The position numbers were made by a program, and so were the translations under genes. Below, in pieces: positions 1 through 7,175 of a stretch of 64,000 nt of DNA. Position 1 is the first letter of the stretch. Every line of letters begins with the position of its first letter. The stretch spans positions 4,923,501 through 4,987,500 of the forward strand of contig NZ_JACHMH010000001.1 in the NCBI RefSeq assembly GCF_014204915.1, in the 5' to 3' direction. A model generated the notes under the pieces. That model did not search any database, was not told where the DNA came from, and was given only the letters and a program-made list of their open reading frames with translations. Source of the stretch: Crossiella cryophila (GTDB taxonomy: Bacteria; Actinomycetota; Actinomycetes; Mycobacteriales; Pseudonocardiaceae).

Positions 1-637
1 GGGCGAACCGCCAGGTCCAGCGGCGGGCGGCCAGTACCAGCACCAGGTGCCCGGCCACGATCGAGAACGCGGTGAGCTGGGTGAGCCCGACCGCGGCCAG
101 CGCCAGGCCGTAACCCGCCCAGCGCCGCCAGGACGGCTCGTCCAGCGCACGCAGCAGCAGGTAGGTGGACAGCGCGACGAACAGCATCACGAAGGCGTAG
201 GGCCGGGCCTCCTGGGCCATCCGGGTCACCATCGGCACCAGCGCGAACAGCAGTCCGGCACACCACCCCGCCCGGGTGCCGAACCACCGTCCGGCCAGGG
301 CGGCCACCACCGCGGCCGTGCCCGCGGCGGCCAGCAGCGAGGGCAGCCGCAGGGCCACCTCGGAGTCGCCGAAGATCGCCATCCAGTAGTGCAGGAACAG
401 GTAGTAGGGCAGGTAGAAGGCGTCCGCGTTGGCGGTCATGGCGAACAGTTCGGTCACCGTGCGGCGGGCCGCGCTCCAGGTGGCCAGCTCGTCCCGCCAC
501 AGCTGCGCCGCGGTGAGGCCGATCGCGCCCAGGACCAGCGTGGTGAGGGCGGCGGCCAGGGCCGGGAGTGCTCGCGTCCAGGGTGCGATGTGCGGCTGGG
601 CAAGGGTGTCCACCGGAACCGGGGCGCGAGACGTCAC
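1..637 (-). CDS. GT-C family membrane glycosyltransferase, 5' part only
   Basis: Reading leftward from a GTG at 637 gives an uninterrupted frame that runs off the left edge, so the C-terminal part is missing. The product is very hydrophobic, with several predicted membrane helices. Near residue 58 it has a RDELAT stretch, which fits the acidic motif in the first external loop of GT-C enzymes, and further on a QEARPY motif, common in ArnT/PMT-like and actinobacterial mannosyltransferase-like proteins. Such enzymes move sugars from polyprenyl-phosphate donors onto lipids or proteins outside the membrane; donor and acceptor cannot be read here. No good ribosome binding site precedes 637, so the start is uncertain. 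It is divergent from the alpha-galactosidase gene. Confidence 0.7.
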   Translation of the reverse strand, partial: MTSRAPVPVDTLAQPHIAPWTRALPALAAALTTLVLGAIGLTAAQLWRDELATWSAARRTVTELFAMTANADAFYLPYYLFLHYWMAIFGDSEVALRLPSLLAAAGTAAVVAALAGRWFGTRAGWCAGLLFALVPMVTRMAQEARPYAFVMLFVALSTYLLLRALDEPSWRRWAGYGLALAAVGLTQLTAFSIVAGHLVLVLAARRWTWRFA

Positions 638-716
638 GTAGTCGATCTTAGGAGTGGCGGCGGCCGGAACCCGATCGGTCTCACCATCGGGCGATCGATG
701 CTGCACCACCGGACGT

Positions 717-746
717 TTGACGGGTTGTGCGGTTCTGTTTCAGGCT
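717..746 (+). promoter_or_regulatory. candidate promoter of the alpha-galactosidase gene
   Basis: A TTGACG hexamer at 717-722 is followed after 18 bp by CAGGCT at 741-746, one base from the TAGGCT form seen in actinomycete sigma-70-type promoters. It lies about 55 bp before the GTG at 801. The surrounding gap is noticeably richer in A and T than the flanking genes. This is a pattern match only. Confidence 0.35.
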
Positions 747-800
747 GTGTGATCGTGGGTGGTTTTGTCTTAGTTTTCGACGTGGAACAAGGAGGTTCCG

Positions 801-2462
801 GTGGGTCGAGGCTGGCGGAGAAGACTGCTGAGCACACTCGTGGCTGCGGCGCTGACGGCCGGGGGCCTGGTCGTGCTCGCCGGGCCACCGGCGGCGGTGG
901 CGGCGGAGAACGGGCTGTCCCGGACCCCGGCGATGGGGTTCAACAACTGGAACTCCACGCACTGCCGGGCCGAGTTCAACGAGGACATGGTCAAGGGCAT
1001 CGCCGACATCTTCGTCAGCCGCGGCCTCAAGGACGTGGGCTATCAGTACGTCAACATCGACGACTGCTGGGCCGAGCCGCAACGCGACGCCGCTGGCAAC
1101 CTGGTGCCGCACCGCACCCGCTTCCCCAACGGCATCAAGGCGGTGGCCGACTACGTGCACGCCAAGGGCCTCAAGTTCGGCATCTACACCAGCGCGGGCA
1201 CCAAGACCTGTGACGTGCAGGGCTTCCCGGGCGGCATCGGGCACGAGGACCAGGACGCCCGGCTGTTCGCCTCCTGGGGCGTGGACTACCTCAAGTACGA
1301 CAACTGTGGCGACCACCTCGGTCAGAGCGCGCAGCAGCGCTACACCAAGATGCGCGACGCGCTGGCGGCCACCGGGCGGCCGATCCTGTTCTCGCTGTGC
1401 GAGTGGGGGCAGAGCCAGCCGTGGCGGTGGGCGCACCCGGTCGGCAACAGCTGGCGCACCACCGGGGACATCAGCGACAACTGGGGCAGCATGCTCGGCA
1501 TCTTCAAGCAGAACGTCGGCCTGGCCGCGAACGCACAGCGCGGCGGCTGGAACGACCCGGACATGCTGGAGGTCGGCAACGGCGGCATGACCGAGGTCGA
1601 GTACCGCAGCCACTTCTCCTTGTGGGCCATGATGAACGCGCCGCTGCTGATCGGCGCGGACCTGCGCAAGGTCGGCCAGTCCACCTTCGACATCCTGACC
1701 AACCGGGAGATCATCGCCCTGGATCAGGACGGTCTTGGCGTGCAGGCCACCGAGATCAGCGCGGACGGCGGTCGGCACGTGCTGGTCAAGCCGCTGGACA
1801 ACGGCGATGTGGCGGTGGCGCTGTTCAACGAGACCGGCAGCACGCAGACCATCAGCACCACCGCGAGCGCGGCGAACCTGGGCAATGCCAACAGTTTCCG
1901 GCTGCGTGACCTGTGGACCGGCCAGCAACGCGACACCACCGGCGTGATCAGCGCGTCGGTCCCGGCCCACGCCACCGTGGTCTACCGGGTCAGCCGCCAG
2001 GGCACTTTCGCCACCCCGCCCGCCGGGGTCAGTCAGCTCTCCGACCTGACTCCCTCGCTGGCCGCGAACGCCTGGGGTCCGGTGGAGAAGGACCGCAGCA
2101 ACGGTGAACGCGGTGCGGGCGACGGGAAACCGCTGACCATCGGCGGCACCCGGTACGCCAAGGGGATTGGCGTGCACGCGCGCAGCGAGGTCCGCTACCA
2201 CCTGGGCGGGCGCTGCACCCGGCTGAGCGCCACGGTGGGCGTGGACGACGAGTCCGGTGATCGGGGCTCGGTGAGCATGGAGGTATGGGGCCCTGGCAGA
2301 CAGTTGGCCAGCAGCGGGGTGTTGCGCGGCACCGATGGCGCGCGGACGCTGACCGCTGATGTCACCGGCCTGCAGTACGTGCACCTGGCCGTGCTGCCGA
2401 CTGAGGACGGCGTGGACTACGACCACGCGGACTGGGCCGAGGCCACCATCACCTGCACCTGA
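801..2462 (+). CDS. secreted alpha-galactosidase, GH27 with C-terminal NPCBM domain
   Basis: The 553-residue product should hydrolyse alpha-galactosides outside the cell. An Arg-rich start, hydrophobic segment and Ala-rich cleavage region (residues 1-35) form a signal peptide. The GH27 barrel begins with TPAMGFNNWN (about residue 43). The likely nucleophile is Asp167 in YLKYDNCG and the acid/base Asp254 in WNDPDML. A C-terminal beta domain of the barrel is followed from about residue 410 by an NPCBM-type carbohydrate-binding domain, recognisable by the IGVHARSEV and YDHADWAEA stretches. The GTG start is supported by AAGGAGG at 789-795. The gene stands alone and ends at a strong terminator. 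Confidence 0.93.
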   Translation: MGRGWRRRLLSTLVAAALTAGGLVVLAGPPAAVAAENGLSRTPAMGFNNWNSTHCRAEFNEDMVKGIADIFVSRGLKDVGYQYVNIDDCWAEPQRDAAGNLVPHRTRFPNGIKAVADYVHAKGLKFGIYTSAGTKTCDVQGFPGGIGHEDQDARLFASWGVDYLKYDNCGDHLGQSAQQRYTKMRDALAATGRPILFSLCEWGQSQPWRWAHPVGNSWRTTGDISDNWGSMLGIFKQNVGLAANAQRGGWNDPDMLEVGNGGMTEVEYRSHFSLWAMMNAPLLIGADLRKVGQSTFDILTNREIIALDQDGLGVQATEISADGGRHVLVKPLDNGDVAVALFNETGSTQTISTTASAANLGNANSFRLRDLWTGQQRDTTGVISASVPAHATVVYRVSRQGTFATPPAGVSQLSDLTPSLAANAWGPVEKDRSNGERGAGDGKPLTIGGTRYAKGIGVHARSEVRYHLGGRCTRLSATVGVDDESGDRGSVSMEVWGPGRQLASSGVLRGTDGARTLTADVTGLQYVHLAVLPTEDGVDYDHADWAEATITCT

Positions 2463-2466
2463 TTCG

Positions 2467-2498
2467 GTTGCCGCGGCGGGTCAGCCCGCCGCGGCAAC
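2467..2498. terminator. bidirectional hairpin terminator between convergent genes
   Basis: A perfect 14-bp GC-rich stem (2467-2480 paired with 2485-2498) closes a four-base loop, TCAG. It sits between the convergent alpha-galactosidase and pyroglutamyl-peptidase-like genes and can serve both. The loop contains the stop codon of the leftward gene (2481-2483), so the right stem arm is coding. Confidence 0.8.
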
Positions 2499-3713
2499 TC
2501 CCACCAACGCCGCGATCTGCCCGACCACTTCGGCGCTGCGGCGCTCGAACTCCGCATCCGTCAACGCCCCGCTCGCGGGCGTCTGCACGCCGGGCACGTG
2601 CAGGTGCCCGCCCGGAACCCCGTGCGCGCCAAGCCCGATCCGCACCCGGTTGGCCCGGTACATGCTCTCGTTGGACAGGAAGTTCCCGCCACTGCCCATT
2701 TCCGCCGCGGCTCCCGGCGGCGGCGTGCCCTCCGTGCGGCACTCCGAATCGCCGACGCCCGGCTGGCCAGGCCAGTAGCAGAACCACTGGTTCAGCGACA
2801 CCGGATCGGGACCGGTGGCCGCCGAGACCATCCGCGCGTATGGCAGTGAGGTCTCCACAAAGGACAGTCCGGGCTGCGGGAATCCTTGCGTGGCGGGAAC
2901 CAGTCCGTTCCGGCCGATGTCGTTGTTGTCGGGCTGGCCGCCCCGCCAGCCCGCCGCCCAGCGTTCGACGTTGAACCCGGCGCCCTGGCTGATGGTCATG
3001 ATCAGGGTCGGCGCGCGACCCGGTCGCCGGAACGCGGTGCCGAAGGCATCCTCGACCACGCCGTCGGCGAAGGCGTCCCACAGCACCGGCAGGACCACAG
3101 CCTCCACCACCGCGGGCCCGTTGTCGGTGCGCACCACCGTGCCGTCGAGTCGCAGCGCCGCCGCACCGGCCGGATTCCCACCGCGCAGATCCGAGTCGCC
3201 GAAACCGAATGGATCAAAGCCGCTGACCAGCACCCGCCGTGCCACCCCGGCGGGCAGGTCCACCGACCGGACACCCCTGGAGGCCCGGTCGAACTCGCGC
3301 AGCAGCACGGCCCGATCGCCGCCGACGCCGGGCCGCCACTGCCGTAGCAGCGCACTCATCCGCAACCGGGCCCAGTACAGCGGCCGATCATCGGTCACCG
3401 CGAGCGTGCCCATCCCGGGCCGTTTGCCCTGCGCCCGCTCGACCGCCCCGCGCCACAGTTCCGTCCCGGCCGCCGCGGCCGCACCCCGGACCCCGCCCGC
3501 GCCCACCGAGCACAGCCGTGCCCGGAACCTCGCGACCATCCCGTCGAACCCGCCTGCCGCGAGGAGTTGATCGCCGGTTCCGTTGCCCAGCCGGGATTCC
3601 TCGGTGGTCACCGGGATCGAGGTGTCGAAACACTCCTGGGCCCGTGCGTCCCCGGCCAGTCCGACCGGCACCACCAAGGCCACCAGGGCGGCCACCCACA
3701 CAGCTCTGACCAT
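2481..3713 (-). CDS. secreted pyroglutamyl-peptidase-I-like protein with Ser at the catalytic Cys position
   Basis: The 410-residue product begins with a signal peptide (about residues 1-26, ending ARA). From about residue 165 it resembles the peptidase C15 fold: SGFDPFG near the start of the domain, SQGAGFNVER around the glutamate region, and GHLHVPG carrying the conserved His (about 372). Where C15 enzymes have the Cys of SAGTxxCN, this protein has SGGNFLSN with Ser347. The 25-residue spacing to the His matches the family, which supports the alignment. C15 enzymes are normally cytosolic and about 215 residues, so export, the long N-terminal region and an insertion before the Ser set this protein apart. 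It starts 23 bp after the P450 gene and may be its last co-transcribed neighbour. Enzymatic activity is uncertain. Confidence 0.75.
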   Translation of the reverse strand: MVRAVWVAALVALVVPVGLAGDARAQECFDTSIPVTTEESRLGNGTGDQLLAAGGFDGMVARFRARLCSVGAGGVRGAAAAAGTELWRGAVERAQGKRPGMGTLAVTDDRPLYWARLRMSALLRQWRPGVGGDRAVLLREFDRASRGVRSVDLPAGVARRVLVSGFDPFGFGDSDLRGGNPAGAAALRLDGTVVRTDNGPAVVEAVVLPVLWDAFADGVVEDAFGTAFRRPGRAPTLIMTISQGAGFNVERWAAGWRGGQPDNNDIGRNGLVPATQGFPQPGLSFVETSLPYARMVSAATGPDPVSLNQWFCYWPGQPGVGDSECRTEGTPPPGAAAEMGSGGNFLSNESMYRANRVRIGLGAHGVPGGHLHVPGVQTPASGALTDAEFERRSAEVVGQIAALVGVAAAG

Positions 3714-3736
3714 GCCGCGATTCTGGCCGCGACTTG

Positions 3737-4963
3737 TCAGGAACCGATGAGGAACCTGTGGTCCGCGGAACAGGGCAGGCGGCGCAGGTGCCGGAAGTTG
3801 GGTCCGGTCATCCGCGGCGGCTCCTCCTCGGCCACGGTCAGCCCGGCCGCGCCTTCCCGCCAGGCGCTGACCAGCTGGATCGCCTGTAACCGGGCGAGCC
3901 CGGCGCCCAGGCAGTAGTGCGGTCCGGCACTGAAGGTCAGCGACCGGGTCTGGGTGCGGCCGGGGGAGAAGACCTCCGGTTCGGCGAAGGCGGCCGGGTC
4001 GCGGTTGGCCGCGCCGATCAGCACGTGTGCCAGGGTGCCCTCGGCGATCTGGACCCCGGCCACGGTGGTGTCCCGTTCCGCGATCCGGCCGACCATGTGC
4101 GCGGGCGGGTCCCAGCGCAGGCACTCGTCCACGAACTCCGCCGGCGGGCTGTCCAGTCCGGGTAGACGGCACAGCGCCAACACGGTGCTGGCCAGCACCG
4201 AGATGCTGGTGCTCACCCCCGCGGTGATCATCAGCACCAGCACCCTGACCACCTCGTCGTGTGCTTCCTGGCCGCTGTCCGCCCAGTTCAGCAGGTATGC
4301 GAGCAAACCATCCGGTCGGTAGGCACGGGTGCGGATCAGCCGCCCGGCGTAGTCGTACAGCTCGGTGATGGCCGCGTCCGCCCGCGCCAGGTGGGATGGC
4401 CGGGGGGCGAGTTCCTCGACGAAGGACAGGTCGGCGGCCATCCGGGTGATGAAGTCCTGGTCCCGAGGGGAGACCCCGAGCAGCGAGCACATGACCGTGC
4501 CCGCGATCGGCCCGGCCAGGTGCTCGACGGCGTCGGCGACACCCTCCCCGACCACCCGGTCGGCGAAGTCGCGGACGGTGGCCCGCACCACGTTGTCCAC
4601 CACGGCCGTACGCGCGGCCAGTGCCCGTGGGGTGAAGAACGGGGCGAGCACCCGCCGCCGCGCGGTGTGCTCGGTGCCGTTGAGGTGGAACAGGGTCTGG
4701 TTGACGCCGTGCCGCGCCGGGCGATCCGCCTCGGCCTGGCCGCAGAGCCGCTGGAAGTCCGCGGCGTCGGGTACCCGCCAGGTGCCCGGATCGGTGAGCA
4801 GCTCCCGGCAGGCGGCGTGCCCGGTCACCAGCACCGCCTGCCACGGCGTGCCCAGCACCGGGGCCAGTCCGTGTAACTGCCGGTACACCTCGGCCAGCGC
4901 GGGCAGGGTCGACGCGGTGCGCCAGTCCCGGAGCAGCGCGCGGTCGGGCAGCACGGCGGTCAT
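3737..4963 (-). CDS. cytochrome P450, end of FabH-SDR-P450 set
   Basis: A 408-residue soluble bacterial P450. The haem-ligand loop FSAGPHYCLG places the Cys at 351, and ECLR matches the K-helix ExxR. The I-helix reads AGVSTS where most family members have AGxD/ET, so the acidic residue of the proton relay is replaced by Ser. The ATG overlaps the stop of the upstream SDR gene (ATGA at 4960-4963), which implies translational coupling. Together with the FabH-like gene it forms a leftward three-gene unit. Likely role: oxidative tailoring of a small acyl-derived molecule; substrate unknown. The I-helix change could indicate unusual chemistry. Confidence 0.9.
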   Translation of the reverse strand: MTAVLPDRALLRDWRTASTLPALAEVYRQLHGLAPVLGTPWQAVLVTGHAACRELLTDPGTWRVPDAADFQRLCGQAEADRPARHGVNQTLFHLNGTEHTARRRVLAPFFTPRALAARTAVVDNVVRATVRDFADRVVGEGVADAVEHLAGPIAGTVMCSLLGVSPRDQDFITRMAADLSFVEELAPRPSHLARADAAITELYDYAGRLIRTRAYRPDGLLAYLLNWADSGQEAHDEVVRVLVLMITAGVSTSISVLASTVLALCRLPGLDSPPAEFVDECLRWDPPAHMVGRIAERDTTVAGVQIAEGTLAHVLIGAANRDPAAFAEPEVFSPGRTQTRSLTFSAGPHYCLGAGLARLQAIQLVSAWREGAAGLTVAEEEPPRMTGPNFRHLRRLPCSADHRFLIGS

Positions 4964-5958
4964 ACCGGCACCGCCGGGAACAGGCCTTGGGCGACCAGGT
5001 CCACGTTGGCCGCCAGCGCGGGCAGCAGGTCCGCCCGCCGCACCCGCTCCGGGCCGCCGGGCAGTGCGCCCATGGTGCTGGGGAACGGCTGGGTCTCCGG
5101 TGCGAACAGCCCGAGCTGCACCAGTCGGCCCAGGCCCCGGCCGGGCTCCGTGGTGGGGGTGAATTCGGGGATGCGCAACGGTTTCCCGCGCTGGTCGAGG
5201 TTGGCCGAGCAGGCGTCCAGGACATCGCCCATGGTCAGCCGCGCGGTCCCGGCGGTGGCCCAGTGCACCCCCGCGGTGGACTCGGCCGCGCGGGACATGG
5301 CCGCGATGGCCGCCACCGTGTACTCGACCAGGCTCTCCACCGCGATCGCGTCGAACCAGTGCTCGGTGGACACCGGCAGGCGCCGCACCCGACCGCGCAG
5401 CAGGGAATCCAGCAGCACCGGCGGGAACTGCTGCCGTGGATCGGCCGCCTCGGCCGCCGAGCCGATCAGCAGCAGCGCGGTGCGGATCATCGCCACCGGC
5501 TGCGGACACCGCTGCGCCAGCTCCTCGGCCCGCCGCTTGGAATCGGCATACGCCTGGAGGGCCTGTGAGGTGGGGTCCGGCTCCAGGTAGTGCTGGGCGG
5601 CGGAGGTGGAGGACAGCATCACCACCGGCACGTCCGCACGCATGGCGAGATCGAGCACGTGCCGGGTGCCGCGGACGTTGATCTGCTCGAACAACTCCAG
5701 GTTGTCCAGGCTGAAGCCGCTCACCCCCGCGCAGTGCACGATCAGGTCGATCTCACCGGCCAGCCGGTCCCGGTCCGCCGGGGTCAGGCCCAGGCCGGGC
5801 GCGGTGAGATCGGCCGGCACGGACCGGTGCGCGCCGGGCACCGGCCGGGACCGGGTCAGCGCGGTGATCCGGTGCCGGGCGGCCAGCACGGGCAGCAGCC
5901 GGGAACCGATCACCCCGGAGGCGCCGGTGATCAGGATGCGGGCAGGGGTGGTGGTCAT
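4960..5958 (-). CDS. extended short-chain dehydrogenase/epimerase-type oxidoreductase
   Basis: 332 residues. The N-terminus has the Rossmann signature GASGVIGS, and a YADSK sequence supplies the YxxxK catalytic pair after an SSTSA segment. Length and layout fit extended SDRs (NAD-dependent epimerase/dehydratase or thioester-reductase-like). Substrate cannot be assigned. The ATG at 5958 is preceded by GAGAGAAGG. It lies between the FabH-like gene (35 bp upstream) and the P450 (4-bp overlap), so it probably acts on the product of the ketosynthase or of the P450. A reductase acting on a ketoacyl thioester is one reasonable guess. Confidence 0.85.
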   Translation of the reverse strand: MTTTPARILITGASGVIGSRLLPVLAARHRITALTRSRPVPGAHRSVPADLTAPGLGLTPADRDRLAGEIDLIVHCAGVSGFSLDNLELFEQINVRGTRHVLDLAMRADVPVVMLSSTSAAQHYLEPDPTSQALQAYADSKRRAEELAQRCPQPVAMIRTALLLIGSAAEAADPRQQFPPVLLDSLLRGRVRRLPVSTEHWFDAIAVESLVEYTVAAIAAMSRAAESTAGVHWATAGTARLTMGDVLDACSANLDQRGKPLRIPEFTPTTEPGRGLGRLVQLGLFAPETQPFPSTMGALPGGPERVRRADLLPALAANVDLVAQGLFPAVPV

Positions 5959-5993
5959 CGAGGTGGCCTTCTCTCGGGTGGGTGGAACCGGAT

Positions 5994-6977
5994 TCACAGC
6001 TCGGACCGGACCGACCGCACGGTCGGCCAGCGCAGTGCGGCCGAGCCCCAGGTCAGTCCGCCGCCGAACGCGGTGAGCACGGTGCGGTGGCCGGGCTGGA
6101 GCGCGCCGGCGTCGACGGCCTCGGCCAGGGCGAGCGGGATGGAGGCCGCGGCGGTGTTGCCCACCTCGGCGATGGCGCACACGGCCCGCTCCGCGGGCAG
6201 CGCCAGCCGCTGGGCGACCGCCTCGATGATCCGGGCGTTGGCCTGGTGCGGCACCAGGGTGTCCACCTGCTCGGCGGTCCAGCCGCAGTCCTTGATCACC
6301 GCGAGCGCCGAGGCGGCCAGCCGGTCCACCGCGTGCCGGTAGACCTGCCTGCCTTCCATCGCCAGGTACGGCGAGCTGCCGGGCAGGTGGATCAGGTCGC
6401 GGGCCGAGCCGTCGCTGCCGAGATCGAGGGCCAGCACCGCGCCGGGTTCGTCCGGGGCGCCCGCGCGCAGCACCACCGCGCCGGCGCCGTCGCCGAAGAT
6501 CACCGCGGTGCCGCGGTCCTGGGGGTCCACGATCCGGCTGTACGCCTCGGCCGCGACCACCAGCACCCGGCGCGCCACGCCGCCGCTGATCAGTCCGGTG
6601 GCGGTGGCCAGGGCGTAGACGAACCCGCTGCACATGGCCTGGAGGTCGAAGGCGGGCACCGGGCCGAGGCCGAGCCGGTGCGCGATTTCCGGTGCGCCAC
6701 CGGGTAATGGGCGCTTCGGCGTGCTGGTGGCCAGCACCAGCGCGTCCACCGGTTCACCGTCGGTCGCGGCCAGTGCGTTGGCGGCGGCGGCCAGGGCGAG
6801 GTCGTGCACGTCGGCGGTGGGTGGCAGGCGGCGGCGGGCGGCGATACCGGTCCGGCTGCGGATCCACTCGTCGCTGGTCGGCACGGCCAGCGCCAGGTCC
6901 GCGTTGGACACCACGGGCCGGGGCAGGCAGGTGCCGAGACCGGCCAGCACCGCGGCGCGATGGTCGGAGACAGTCAA
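5994..6977 (-). CDS. FabH-like 3-oxoacyl-ACP synthase III (KASIII), TTG start
   Basis: 327 residues. All three KASIII catalytic residues are present: Cys116 in QAMCSGF, His in VPHQANARI and Asn in VGNTAAAS. KASIII enzymes condense an acyl-CoA with malonyl-ACP. The only suitably placed start is TTG at 6977, preceded by GGAAAGG. As first gene of the leftward FabH-SDR-P450 set and divergent from a LAL regulator, it is unlikely to be the housekeeping FabH, which normally sits with fabD, acpP and fabF. A second, different KASIII is encoded at 28965. Whether this set feeds the polyketide pathway 15 kb away is unproven. Confidence 0.9.
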   Translation of the reverse strand: MTVSDHRAAVLAGLGTCLPRPVVSNADLALAVPTSDEWIRSRTGIAARRRLPPTADVHDLALAAAANALAATDGEPVDALVLATSTPKRPLPGGAPEIAHRLGLGPVPAFDLQAMCSGFVYALATATGLISGGVARRVLVVAAEAYSRIVDPQDRGTAVIFGDGAGAVVLRAGAPDEPGAVLALDLGSDGSARDLIHLPGSSPYLAMEGRQVYRHAVDRLAASALAVIKDCGWTAEQVDTLVPHQANARIIEAVAQRLALPAERAVCAIAEVGNTAAASIPLALAEAVDAGALQPGHRTVLTAFGGGLTWGSAALRWPTVRSVRSEL

Positions 6978-7175
6978 CGTTGTTGCCTTTCCAGGCAGAA
7001 CGGGGGGGAGGGCGGTAGGGGAAAACTACGGTCCGCCACCAGGAAGAACCGCACATCCGGCCTAACCTTGCGGTCAGGTCTGCGGTCGCCGGGCCGCGGT
7101 CTACGGGGTGCGCTAGCCAGATCGTTTGGGACCGAATAAACTCGGATCGTCGGTGAGTGCCCACGGAGGAGTGGC

